A stretch of 64,000 bases of DNA from Henckelia pumila (GCF_033568475.1 NC_133122.1:78453442-78517441); one strand, 5' to 3'. Shown: positions 34,970 through 46,342, counted from the first letter of the stretch. The notes: generated by a model from the letters alone, not told the origin. Numbers and translations: made by a program.

Positions 34970-35372
34970 GGCATATTTTGGTACACATAATAAGGGAGTA
35001 ATTAATAAATTATCTTCCTCCATTCCATGCTTGGTTCATTTTTAAAAAGCCCATGATAAGTCAATGGGCTCTTGATAAATGCTTTGACAAGGAAACTATG
35101 TATCCCTTTAATTTGGTGTGATAAATTTAATACAACTAAAAAAATACTACAAAAAGACAAGATTACCCTCCACATATAAAAACATCTAAACTCTAAACAC
35201 GTCTCATTCTCCTCCACATAACGATAGGGTTAATTTTGTCATTAAAATCGAATATATAAATTTAATCACTCTTATTAAAATTATACCAAACATTCAACAT
35301 AGTATCCTACCATTTTACTTACCCTTAATCATATATCCTATACTTATTCTATCATATGTACCAAATTATGCC
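34970..35372. mobile_element. Tourist-like (PIF/Harbinger) MITE
   Basis: The left end GGCATATTTTGGTACACATA and the reverse complement of the right end GGCATAATTTGGTACATATG form terminal inverted repeats. The trinucleotide TTA flanks both sides (34967-34969 and 35373-35375), the normal PIF/Harbinger target duplication. The 403-bp interior is non-coding. Confidence 0.72.
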
Positions 35373-35559
35373 TTATTTGATAGGAAAAAGCCAAACAATG
35401 AATATAGGTAGGCCATGTATCATTTGCTACAACAACATGGAAGTAGTTGAGATGAAAAATTTATAAAAGAAGTTAAACTCAGCCTTTAAGTGTTTTTGTG
35501 TTTTCCTACCGATTGAAGCAGATTATTCCAGCTTAACTCCATCGTGAAAAAATCTTGTA

Positions 35560-35892
35560 TCAAGAAAGCAGAAAACAACCAGGTATAAAAAGGTACATCT
35601 GAACTAAGTCAGTAGGCATTTCAGTGTTCAGAATATTTACATCACCTTGTGAGCAACAAAATGTAGGTGTTTCCAAGTAAATACGGTGTGCACCACAAAA
35701 TTGACAGTTTGGAATATTTTGCAGTAAATCTTGACTACTCACTTTGCATGTTAGTAGGTCTACATGAACATTTTCTTTGTGAATTGTATTTGAGATTAAA
35801 AGTTGTTTGTGTTCTCGTTGTCGATTGTTTTTAGCTACTCTGCGATCTTTTAAGCTACTGTATTTTCGTTTCTGAGTTTTCGTTGACATCAT
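35560..35892 (-). pseudogene. Fragment resembling the N-terminus of a Helitron-type protein
   Basis: A 110-codon ORF has a basic N-terminus (KDRRVAKNNRQREHK) and the motif CQFCGAHRIYLETPTFCCSQ. The spacing C-x2-C...FCC-x2-G resembles the zinc-finger segment before the Rep/helicase domains of plant Helitron proteins. No Rep or helicase motifs follow on the minus strand below 35560, so at most it is a truncated piece. The likeness is recognition by eye and needs a profile search. Confidence 0.4.
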
Positions 35893-37740
35893 CGCAAACT
35901 TTAAGTATTAGATTACAAAAGATATGACAATATAAGGTAAATATTTTGGAACTTATCTTTTATAGGAGTACAAATTTGAGCAATGTGTCTTGCTAAAACT
36001 AATTAATTTTTTTACAGCTAACTAAAATACACAAAGACAAAAAGTTCAGAAAATTACAAGATAAAGAGTTTCTTCAACTAAATAACCCTACATATAACCG
36101 TTGAAGCTAATGACTAAAGCGTAAGCAAACAAAATATTTTTTAATTTTTTTTCCCTAAAGTCGTTATTAAATTTTTGGAAGCCAATATATTCTTCAAAAA
36201 CAAAAATCTAAATATATTTATTTCTAACAATGGCAGGAAATACCGAGTATAGTAAAGTGTGGTGAATCTGCTTGGTGGTTTAGTTTTTTTATTTAAAAAA
36301 AATTGTACGTAAAGATAGAGCAAGGAAATATAAGTCTATTTATGATTGTTAAAAGTACGCTCTAACACCTATTAAAGTTGGTAAGTTGGAGACAATAGGT
36401 AAATACGCAGCTAATAGAAGATGCAAATATATACAAAGCATTTAGTCGGAGTTAAAGTCAAGCCAAGGACTGAACCTGTACGTTGGTCGAGTCGAACAAC
36501 TTGCCATTTATTGTGTTATTCAATTTCTGGTAGATTTTCTCCGTAGAATTTTAAAAACCGAGTGTTGCTAGTACAAAAAACCATGAAAAATCATTAGAAA
36601 AAAAAGTTAAAAAAGATATGTAATTATGAACTGGGGGTTAATAAATCCACGATTTATTCAACATAAAAGCAAGACTGTGCTATATAAAAATGTAAAAGTA
36701 TCGAGAAAAAATGGTGTGCAGAAATTTACATCTTTCTTGGGTGGTAAAAATTTCAAATATGGGAAATAAACAACTGTAAGAATAATATATTAGTTAAATA
36801 AGAAATAAGAATGTAACACAGTTAATAATCAGATTTAGAGTTTAAAATACAAAAATATGCAGTGTAAGGATATTTTTAACAGAAGTAGCAACTCTGGTCG
36901 ACAGAGAAAAAAAGCAAGCTTATGTACATGTGGAAGCAAGGAATAAGAGAAGGAATGTATAACAAGAGAAGAAACCATTGTAAAAATTCAGTTGTCATTA
37001 TTTTCGATCTCAAATCTGTAATATTGATAGACAAAGGAAAACAGAGAAAAACCTCACCTTACAAAGATTAGTTATCCACAACAAGAAGTCATCCGGCAGG
37101 GTTTTCACGATCTGTAAACAGAAATAGGTGTAACACACTGAAGAAGTAGATGGAAGAAGATTGAAAAAACACAAAAAACAATTGTCATTTCAAGAATCAA
37201 ACGGACATATGACTAATGGTATGTAATAGGTGAACCAAGTCATTTATAAATGATATGTACAGTTAAAGTACACTTGATATTTGTTATAAATTATTCAAAA
37301 GTAAGAAGCAGTAACATGTTCGTATCTATTGGTACGTCTACATGCAGAGAACGAAAGTGGAGATTGGAGAAAGTAAATGGAAGTATTGTTTTGTTGACAT
37401 TAAAAAGGTCAGCAAAAAAATAGAGGAAAAAAAGAAATTAACTATTTAAAATTAAAACACAATGAGAATGCTACACAATCAACAATCAATTTTCGAGTCA
37501 AAGAATACAAAACTAAACACATTTTTTAATAGGAAAACAATAAGAAACTACAAACACCTGATTTGTAAAGACAAAGAGCGTCTAGACAACATATGAGTAG
37601 ATATAGAGAGAAGGAAAAGACATAAGAAATTCTGAAAACGAAGAAATAAGATAAAGACAGGAAAAATCTGAAAACTCACCGAGTTGAAGCACAAAATTTT
37701 GGCATTACGTAGATAGGGAAGCTGACGAATTTTGAATGAA
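35893..37740. other. AT-rich region without recognised genes
   Basis: A-rich plus strand with many short, unrelated ORFs. It could be old transposon sequence belonging with the Helitron-like fragment. I see no boundary or RNA gene. Confidence 0.3.
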
Positions 37741-37742
37741 TG

Positions 37743-37885
37743 ATGTACTGTAATCTACATAAAAAACAAGGAGTTGTAAGTAGAAGAAAAATGCGAAAAG
37801 TAAATTTCAATGATGTACTGTAATCTACATAAAAAAGAAAAAAGTAATATGTAGAAGAAAAATACGAAAACTAAATTTCAATGAC
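37743..37885. repeat. Tandem duplication, about 68-bp unit
   Basis: TGTACTGTAATCTACATAAA through GTAGAAGAAAAATGCGAAAA and AAATTTCAATGA occurs twice back to back, the second copy starting near 37811, with a few substitutions. Confidence 0.75.
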
Positions 37886-38319
37886 AGAGCCAAAGGAAAA
37901 ACAGTAAGAGAAGATGAAAATCAAGTAAGGTATGCCATAACCTAAACCAAACATATAATATATGTAAGAGAAAAGTAAAGACATAAAGAAATACGTTAAC
38001 ACAAGGCGAAAGGGAGAAAAAGCAATAGGATGGAAACCAATCAGTTTGAAGCAAGATGGTACAGCAGTTAACACATCATTCGCGTAACCTGAGCCAAAAT
38101 GCAATGATGTAAATGGACGAGAAAAAACACACAAAAAATTCAAGAGAACAAGTAAGAACGGAGAGCACACGATAGAAAATGGAAAGCAAGTGATTTAATA
38201 ATTATCGATTATTAAACAAGAAATATATCTAAAAACATTGAGAAGATCCATGCACATCATATTCTTTCTATAACTCTAATATTTATGAGGCAAACAAACA
38301 AGGTTTTGTTTTTTAAAAC

Positions 38320-38418
38320 ACAAAAACAGAGGAAAACTAAGTATAACATGTGAAAACATGTACATAAAATAAAACACAAAACAGAGGAAAACTAAGTATA
38401 ACATGTGAAAACATGTAC
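38320..38418. repeat. Tandem duplication, about 49-bp unit
   Basis: ACAGAGGAAAACTAAGTATA followed by ACATGTGAAAACATGTAC is present at about 38327 and again at about 38376, nearly identical. A diverged relative lies at 38995-39040. Confidence 0.75.
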
Positions 38419-38419
38419 G

Positions 38420-39125
38420 TAAAACAACATGTCTGAAAAATTTAAGTGTTTTGAATGGTAAAAATTCCATATCTGGGATTTTAAAACTAAATGTAAGCAT
38501 ATAATATGGAAATAAACAAGGAAGACACTGAAACAGTTAGATTTACCGTGAAGAATACAAAGCTTTACATGCTACAAGGGTTTCTGTTTTTTTTATATAG
38601 AAAACAGTGGTCAATTACGGATCCGATGTATAAACACAAAGAAACTTTGCACAAATTTATCGAAATACAAAGCTATACGTAGTAAACGGCTTTCTGTGTT
38701 TTTTGTTTTGCAGAAAACAATAGTAAACTACGGACATCCAATGTATAAACACGAATATCTTTTGGAAAAAAAACGGAGTAGATCTAAATTGATGAGAAAC
38801 ATACAACAGTCTTAGAAAATACAAAAAGAACATAATATAGAGAAAATAAAAAAAAAACTAAAATACAAAAATAGCGTCGAAACACAAATGGTTACACAAA
38901 AAGAAAGGGGTCAAACGAATAATGTCGTCAACCAAGAAATTTGACATAAGAAAACTCAGCAGTGAGCACAAAGTTTTGCTTTGCAAGAACACAAACAAAG
39001 CAAAACTAAATATAACATATGAAAACATGTCCGTAAAACACCATGTTCGAAATGTTTCAACTGTTTTGGATGGTTAAAATTCCAGATCTGGGAAAGACAA
39101 GGTAAATGTAAACATACGATGACGT
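38420..39125. repeat. Diverged segmental duplications
   Basis: The segment 38385-38500 (GTAAAACAACATGTCTGAAA, then AAATTCCATATCTGGG) has a diverged direct copy at 39000-39120 (GTAAAACACCATGTTCGAAA, then AAATTCCAGATCTGGG). Between them, 38553-38640 and 38660-38755 are a second pair (ATACAAAGCTTTACATG / ATACAAAGCTATACGTAG, each ending CCGATGTATAAACAC or CCAATGTATAAACAC). No coding potential. Confidence 0.6.
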
Positions 39126-39379
39126 AAACCGAGAGATTTGAAGTCGTAAAAGTCCACAAGCGAGCAGATCGGTGTCGTAACCTAAACAAGAAAGAGGTAG
39201 ATATCAGCGCACAACAGAGAACACAAATAAATTTGAGCATAAACGGAGAATGACTAAAAAAAAAAAGGAAATGACAACCTAACGATTTGGAGTGTCAAAA
39301 CCCAGTAACAAGAAGATCGTCAAGAACACAAGGAGAAGCGGAGAAGACGGTAAAGGACTACACCAAAGCGATGGAAAAA

Positions 39380-39563
39380 GATCCTTTGCTGTGGTGGTGA
39401 ATGAAACAACATAGGATATTGTGCATTGAAATGAGCATGATTTCCATATTTCATGTGTGTAATTAATTAATTAATTATTTATTTATTTAATTTTGTGATA
39501 TGAATTACAGAATACTATTTAATGCACAGTATTTTGTGTTGTTTCTCTCCACAGCAGAGGATC
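39380..39563. mobile_element. Foldback element (MITE-like)
   Basis: GATCCTTTGCTGTGG at the left pairs with CCACAGCAGAGGATC at the right. The match continues inward through GAAACAAC and AGGATATTGTGCATT against AATGCACAGTATTTTGTGTT, giving arms of about 55 bp around an AT-rich loop. ATGGAAAAA occurs at 39371 and 39574, but sequence outside the arms is also partly palindromic, so the exact ends are unclear. Confidence 0.55.
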
Positions 39564-39584
39564 TTGATCCACTATGGAAAAATA

Positions 39585-39752
39585 TCACATACCCGTGTAT
39601 TTTTTAATAAGAGAAAGAGATAAGCGAAAGAAGAAGAAGAGATTTGATACCGGTTGTCGCTCTATATCCCAACCAATAAGATTTAGCCATTTTTTTATGT
39701 GAAGCGGTGGATAAGGTAGATCACATACCCGTGTATTTTTGAATAAGAGAGA
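39585..39752. repeat. Direct repeat pair
   Basis: ATCACATACCCGTGTATTTT followed by AATAAGAGA occurs at about 39586 and again at about 39721. No ORF covers it. Confidence 0.7.
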
Positions 39753-39999
39753 GGTCAACACGTGTATAAAGGGATAACAGGCAACCGGGAGTCAACTGGC
39801 CATTTTAAGGATTGGAGTTTTAAACGTCAATGAGTTAATTTGATTGGCTTATATGTTTTGGGCTTTCGAGGATTTTTAATTCTACTGTTATTGTTCAAAT
39901 AATTCAAGAAATAAAGTTTAATTGTTGAATTATAACTTTTTTAGTCCATGTAATATTTTTTTTGTTGTTCTATGATCTATATAACAATGTAAAAATCTA

Positions 40000-40010
40000 C
40001 GTTAATATAA
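40000..40010. other. Direct repeat (target duplication) left of the foldback element
   Basis: CGTTAATATAA here is identical to 46990-47000 at the other end. Nine to eleven bases fits a Mutator-like insertion. Confidence 0.8.
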
Positions 40011-40759
40011 GGGGGACTTGGAGATAAATCTCCAATCAAAATCTCAACTTATTGGTCAGTCCCTGTGTCATGAATTTATATTCTGCAGTCCCCAATACCA
40101 CAAAATCTTTGTTTCCACTCCCTATTCCACATTTTATCTCATTTTCCCTTTAAGTTTTATTTTATTTACCTTCTTAATATTATTTCTCTTTATCCACATC
40201 AATTTTCTTCCCCTTCCCCAATTACCATTCTCACATAAATCCCTAGCCACCCATCTCCACCCATTTGCATCTCTTCTCTCCCTCTCCAATTCCTATCTTC
40301 CATCGAGATAGTTAAATCTCTCCCTACCGATTTATATCTCTTCTCCTCAACGTCGAGGCCACGCAAAATCCAGGGGCCATAGGAACCCATCGACTTGCGA
40401 CGCCTGTGGATGACGATTTGGAAATGGGTGAAGATGAGCTGAAGCAAAACAAGCGAGAAAGTGAGTTTAATTCTTCTTATTTGTTTTTTTTTCAATTTGG
40501 AGTTTCTTCTTATTTCTTTTTTTCAATTTGGTAAATTTTTCATGTGATTTGTCCTGGAATGTTTTAATTTTCTCAAATTCTTAGAAATAAATTTTTAAAA
40601 CCAATCGTGTATCCAGTTCTGAAAATTATTTGTAACCTTCACAGCTCAAACCATATTTAGTCAATAATTTGTTTGGAGAAAAAGATGTATATTTGGGTGA
40701 TTATGATGCTCACGAAAGGAGTGGAATCTTTTTTGCATCAACACTTTAATTCAAGATGA
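40011..40759 (+). repeat. Left terminal inverted repeat of the foldback element
   Basis: This matches the reverse complement of 46343-46989 through landmarks in the same order: GGAGATAAATC, GTTTCCACTCCCTATTCCAC, ATTTTATTTACCTTCTTAAT, CATCGAGATAGTTAAATCTC, CTCCTCAACGTCGAG, CAAATTCTT, AAAAAGATGTATATTTGGGT and ACACTTTAATTCAAGATGA. It is about 100 bp longer than the right copy because of small insertions. ORFs in it are not genes. Confidence 0.88.
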
Positions 40760-41985
40760 TTGGCGTAAGAATTAACTAGGCTTGTCAAAATTCATATGGA
40801 TATAGGGTTGTCAAAATGGATAGAATACTAAAATAAAAGAAGTTAAAATAGACAAAATACTAAAACAAGATATTATTGAACACAACTCAAATTTTTTTTA
40901 TTTATGAAAGATCGTATGTACAGAAAACGAATGCATTAATTCAAAAAAAAGTGTATAAGGTGGTTAAATATTAATTTGTTATTAATATATTTGTTGACTT
41001 GTTATGGAACGTGCTTTTATTTATACATCTTGCATTCTTTTGTGATATTATTTTGCATTTGGTTATGATGTTGAATTTGAACTTTGGTGATGTTGAATTT
41101 GAACTTTGGTAAATGGTTATCACTCTTGATTTTAGAATTTTCATGAAAATTAATTATTTTGTGTGATGGTTTAGTACTTGGATTGACTACTCGGAGACTT
41201 GTCGCTTGAACAATGTTTCGATAAATTTATTCAAAAGTTTCTGAATTGCACTATTTAACTAAAGAAAATTTTAAAATTTTTGGGGACTCATCCTTTTTTT
41301 TTCTTACACAAATGAAATGAGTTTAATAAAAAAAAATTTCTCTTAAGCAATCTATTTTTCATGAATTTTCTTTCATGGTTCACTAAGGTTAGAAGTTTCC
41401 TCTTTAATGTATAAAACTATTTTTTTACATAAATTTTATTAGCTTACTTGATTGTACTTGTTTTTGGAAGAAATTTAGAAGTTTATATTGTATTTAAATT
41501 GGTTGTAGTTATATTGTTTTTTTATTTCATGCAGAAATGTTGATGAAAATGAGGATCATATGATGAAAAGAAAAGATGCAATTTCTCGATGTTCTTCTAC
41601 TTATTTTATAAATTAGCGAACAAGCTTGAACCAAAACTCGATGACCAGCAACAAGAAAGGTGCAGATTTGGATTATGGAGTCATTTTCTCGTAGGCAAAA
41701 TTGTTATTTGGATATATGAGAATTAAGTTTGGTTACAACATGGAGAGAACTTGAACCGGGTTTTCTATCGACAACAAGATGCATGCTTGGATTTTTGTGT
41801 TTAAACGTGTGTTTGGGCGAGTGTCATGCTCTTGTTTAGTTATGTGTGAGATTGTTTTATTATGTGATGTGTGTAAACAGGATTTATATTATTTTATGTA
41901 TTATAATCCTCTTTTTCATATTTTTGTATCATTTTAAGTGCAAAGGCAATAACGACTAAAATATCGAAACAAAATAGCTTATTTC
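40760..41985. other. Left spacer of the foldback element
   Basis: I find no inverted partner in the right arm. It holds a small tandem pair (TGATGTTGAATTTGAACTTT, twice near 41070-41110). A short open stretch at about 41596-41730 (KLANKLEPKLDDQQQERCRF and onward) might be a remnant of a protein, but I do not recognise it. It may be captured DNA. Confidence 0.4.
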
Positions 41986-41989
41986 GAGT

Positions 41990-43335
41990 ACAAAAAAACC
42001 CAAGTCTAGTACAATGGTCATGCAATTGGGTACATAATGGAGAAATTTAAGCATATATTCTGAACGAACCATTGTGTATGGAAGATGTACCATATTTAAC
42101 AACACATAATACCGCAAATAGTCTCTATTACACCTCATTTTCCATATATTGTACCACTGTGAAATATAATCAGTACTACGTTTCTGACCGCGCATCAACA
42201 CCATCATGGTAAAAATGTATGGAAGATGTACCAAATTTAACAAACCATCGTACCGCAAATAGTCTCTATTATACTTCAATTGTCATCTATTGTACTACTG
42301 GTCAATATAACGGGTACTGCTTTTCTGACCACGTACCAACAACACCATGGTAAACATGTATGAAATATGTACCACATTTAACAATACATAATACCGCAAA
42401 TAACCACTTTTATACCTCATTTGCCATATATTGTACTACTGAGAAATATAATCAGTACTGCATTTCTGACCGCGCACCAACACCACCTTGGTAAAAATGT
42501 ATGGAAGATGTACCAAATTTAACATAACATACCGCAAATAGTCTCTATTATACCTCATTTGCCATATATTGTACTACTGGGAAATATAACAGGTACTGCA
42601 TTTCTGACCGCGCACCGACACCACCTTTGTAAACATGTATGGAAGATGTATTAAAATTAACATAACATCATACCGCAAATATTCTCTATTATAAATCATT
42701 TGTCATATATTTTACTACTGGGAAATATAATCGGTACTGCATTTCTGACCGCGCACCAAAACTACCTTGGTAAACATGTATGGAAGATGTACCAAATTTA
42801 ACATAACATCATACCGCAAATAGTCTCTATTATACCTCATTTTCCATATATTGTACTACTGGTCAATATAACCGGTACTGCATTTCTGACCGCGCACCAA
42901 CACCACCTTGGTAAACATGTATGGAAGATGTATCAAATTTAACATAACATCATACCACAAATAGTCTCTATTATGCCTCATTTTCCATCTATTGTACTAC
43001 TGGTCAATATAACCAGTGTTGCGTTTCTGGCCGCGAACCAACACGACCATGGTAAACATATATAGAAGATGTACCAAATTTAACATAAACTCATACCGCA
43101 AATAGTCTCTATTATACTTCCTTTTTCATTTACCGTACTACTGATCAATATAACTAGTACCACGTTTCTTACCACGAACCAACACCACTATGGTAAAAAT
43201 GTATGGAAGATGTACCAAATGTAACAACACATAATACCTCAAATAGTCTTTATTATACCTCATTTTCCATATATTGTACTACCGGACAATATAACCAGTA
43301 CTGCATTTCTGACCACACACCAACATCACCATTGA
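41990..43335 (+). repeat. Left tandem array, about nine copies of a 141-bp unit
   Basis: The phrase ATGTATGGAAGATGTACC and close variants recurs near 42074, 42214, 42356, 42498, 42635, 42777, 42918, 43058 and 43199, a period of 137-144 bp. Each unit also holds CATACCGCAAATAGTCTCTA, TATTGTACTACTGG and TTTCTGACCGCGCACCAACA. It is non-coding. Confidence 0.9.
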
Positions 43336-43336
43336 T

Positions 43337-43960
43337 GTAACAAAATTAGGTCATTATCCGCATACATAAGGTTGTTTTAACCATAGATGTTACAAACATA
43401 TACAATGGATACATATACATGTATTTGTTAATCACCATACATGCTACCAAATTAGATATTAGAATGCATAAACATGTGATAATCATTATTGATGCTACAA
43501 AATTAGACATTTGATGTTTAAACGTATGTTATGTATGCATCCAATGTCCTAATTTTGTAACTTCAATGATGATTAACAAATGTTTACACATTAAATGTCT
43601 AATTTTTTAGAATAAATTTATGCATTATAATGTCTAATTTGGTAGCATATATGATGATTAACAAACACATGTATATGTATCTATTGTATATGTTTGTAAC
43701 ATCTATGGTTAAAACAACCTTATGTATGCATCCAATGTCCTAATTTTGTAACATCAATGGTTATTAACATGTGTTTACACATCAAATGTCTAATTTTGTA
43801 GAATCAATACTGATTATCACATGTTTATGCAATATAATGTCTAGTTTGGTAGCATATATGGTGATTAACAAACACATGTATACATATCCATTGTATATGT
43901 TTGTAACATCTATAGTTAAAACAACCTTATGTATGCATCCATTGTACTAATTTTGTAACA
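43337..43960. repeat. Centre of the foldback: one inner unit facing two inverted units
   Basis: The left unit (43337-43530) contains AAGGTTGTTTTAACCATAGA and TGCTACCAAATTAGA. The right side has two tandem copies of its reverse complement (about 43530-43722 and 43722-43929) with TCTATGGTTAAAACAACCTT and TCTAATTTGGTAGCA. The symmetry point is near 43530, close to the middle of the whole element. It is not coding. Confidence 0.8.
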
Positions 43961-43964
43961 TCTA

Positions 43965-44960
43965 TGGTGGCGTTGGTGCGTAGTCATAAAGGCAATACCA
44001 GGTATATTGATAAGTAGTACAATGGATGGAATATGTGGTATAATAGATTCTATTTGCGGTATGTTGTCCCATTAAATTTGGTACATCTTCCATACATGTT
44101 TACCATGGTGTTGTTGGTGCGTGATCAAAAACGCGATACCGGTTATATTTTTCAGTAGTATAATAAATGAAACATGTGGTATAATAAATACTATTTGCGG
44201 TATGATGTGTTGTTAAATTTGGTACATCTTTCATACATGTTTACCATGGTGGTGTTGGTGCATGTCAGAAAAACATTACCGGTTTTATTGATCCGTAGTA
44301 CAATAGATGAAAAACAAAGTATAATAAACACTATTTGCGGTATGATGTTTTGTTAAACTTGGTATATCTTCCATACATGTTTACCATGGTAGTGTTGGTG
44401 CGTGGTCATAAACGCAGTACCGGTTATATTAATAGGTAGTACAATGGATTGGAATATGAGGTATAATAGATGTTATTTGCGGTATGTGGTACTACTAAAT
44501 TTGGTACATCTTCCATACATTACTATGGTGATGTTGGTGCGTGGTCAGAAATGCAGTACCAGTTTGATTGAGCAGTTGTACAATAGATGGAAATGTTAGT
44601 ATAATCAAAACTATTTGTGGGATGATGTTTTGTTGAATTTGGTACATATTCCATACATGTTTACCATGGTGGTGTTGGTGCATGGGCAGAAACACAGTAC
44701 CGGCCGGTTATATTGATCAGTAGTACATTAGCTGGCAAATGAAGTACAATACGGTCTTATTGTGGTATAATATTATGTTAAATTTGGTACATCTTCCATA
44801 CATTTTTACCACGGTGGTGTGTATTAAAAAAACTCAGTACCAGCTGAATTTACTTGCAATACATTAGTAGACAAATGTATTATAAAATTGGTTTTTCTTG
44901 GTATAATATTTTGGTGCTTGGTCAGAAATTTAGTACGAGTTGTATTGACTCGTGGTATAT
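43965..44960 (-). repeat. Right tandem array, six to seven copies of the 141-bp unit, inverted
   Basis: The reverse complement of the left unit recurs: GGTACATCTTCCATACATGT or variants near 44083, 44220, 44360, 44502, 44640 and 44780, with a partial unit before the first. Each holds GTTGGTGCGTGGTCAGAAA and CTATTTGCGGTATGATGT. The array faces the left one across the centre. Confidence 0.9.
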
Positions 44961-45330
44961 TAACAGATAAACGTGGTTATAAATTGATTGCTTATAAAAT
45001 TTTGTAGAATCAATAATGACTATCACATCATATCGTAACAATAATGTCCTTCTACGTCCTAGCAACGAACGGACATCCGGCGGTCTAATTATATCGGCAT
45101 TAGAATGTGGTAAATTTGTATCTATGTCAAATGTAGGGATTGGATTGACAACTGCCGCATAAGCTCTCCGATAATTTTCAACTTTGTAGCAAGAGTCACA
45201 AGTCATATATTAACAAACTCTTTCATTCAATCGCAGCACAAGCATGGTTCCAAGGGATCCCATTAATACCCCAATAATAAATTCTGCAGGCCTACCTCGT
45301 TCTCTTGCACGATACATGTAATATTTGTTT
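44922..45330 (-). pseudogene. Decayed C-terminus of a MULE (Mutator) transposase
   Basis: The minus strand encodes CYKVENYRRAYAAVVNPIP and then IIRPPDVRSLLGRRR, matching the conserved MULE pattern CYxVxxYxxxYxxxxxPIP...PPxxxRxxGRxxxxR that closes MURA-like transposases. The upstream part in the same frame, after a stop codon at 45210-45212, has GVLMGSLGTMLVLRLNERVC where the SWIM zinc-finger histidine and cysteine would be expected but are replaced. The DDE catalytic region is absent. It marks the element as MULE-related but cannot catalyse transposition. Confidence 0.55.
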
Positions 45331-46342
45331 CTTTTTTTAAAAAAAAAACCTATTGCCTTCTCCATCTGTGGGTTTTCGCGGGAAGGTACTGTTGAATTCA
45401 CCGGTGGCTGTCGATGTCGGTGGCTTCGGTGGTTATGATTTATTTTTCCAGGAATTGAGATTGAAGAAATGAGAGAAAATAGATCGGGAGAAAATGTCAA
45501 AATCAAGCAATAATAAATTACTTTTCCCAAAATCGAAAGTTACTCATTTTAAGTATAACCACTAACAAACAATATGATTTTAAAATCAATAAAAAGTAAG
45601 TATCCCTTCACACCAACATAAATCAACAATAAAACTAATACAACTAGAAGGAATTATCAACACAAATATAAATAATTACAATAAATCAACACAAAATTGA
45701 CACAAAATAAAAACAATCACCACAAATCGGAGAAATAATTGGAGAAATCGAACCAAAATATCAAAACTTGGAGAGACACTCACTGCCTTCATCTCATGCG
45801 TTGCTTCTGCTTGTTCCTCGTCACGGCTCGCTTCAAAACATTCATTTGTCGTATCGCAGTGGCCAGTGGATCGGTTCCATTGATGTCATTTTCTTGCGAG
45901 GTTTTTTCCAATTGACACATGAGGGGGCGTGAGACCTCAAAGATGAGCTAAGGATGCGTGAATTTTGGGAGAAAGAAAAAGCGTAAAGAAAAGAAGGAAA
46001 ACATTTGGTAATTTGGGAAAATAATAAAATTAACCATTTTGATCTAAAAAGGTTGCCAATGAAATCATAACAAGATTAGAACGCCAAACTAAATACGATG
46101 TAATAACTTTCGTGATACTTGTGCTGGTAAAACTTTGGTCATTTCAATGAATGATACTACAAATATAAATGTACACGGGAAGGTACCGAAAAAATTTTGC
46201 CACGAGAATGCAAGTCTTAAATAAGATCAATCACGTGGGCATTGGAGCAAATAATGACAGTAATACTCCAAAGGTTATACCACTAATACATTATACATCT
46301 CTCATGACATGAACAGTAAGAAGAAAATGGAGGGGAAATTAC
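45331..46342. other. Right spacer of the foldback element
   Basis: It has no inverted partner in the left arm. A minus-strand ORF of 43 codons (45920-45789, MCQLEKTSQENDINGTDPLA onward) looks coding-like in composition, with a basic tail, but I do not recognise it. The ORF at 45333-45530 is likewise unassigned. The rest is AT-rich. Confidence 0.35.

Noticed and set aside
39371..39582. 9-bp target duplication ATGGAAAAA around the hairpin at 39380
   Set aside because: The sequence outside the hairpin is itself partly complementary (GTGGATCAAGATCC against ATGGAAAAAGATCC), so the match may be part of the inverted repeat rather than a duplication. Kept only as a possibility.
40018..40311. ORFs within the foldback TIRs (also 40199-40495, 46613-46822, 46712-47026)
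   Set aside because: They are T- or A-rich frames in inverted-repeat DNA, and the two arms do not conserve a common protein.
41990..44960. Regular direct repeats, as in a CRISPR array
   Set aside because: Units of 141 bp with no distinct spacers, in plant DNA, inside a transposon. They are a tandem satellite-like array.
45210..45530. 106-codon ORF as a new host gene
   Set aside because: It is in frame with the MULE transposase C-terminus below its stop codon, and its end aligns where the SWIM segment should be. Better read as transposase debris, at least in its last third.
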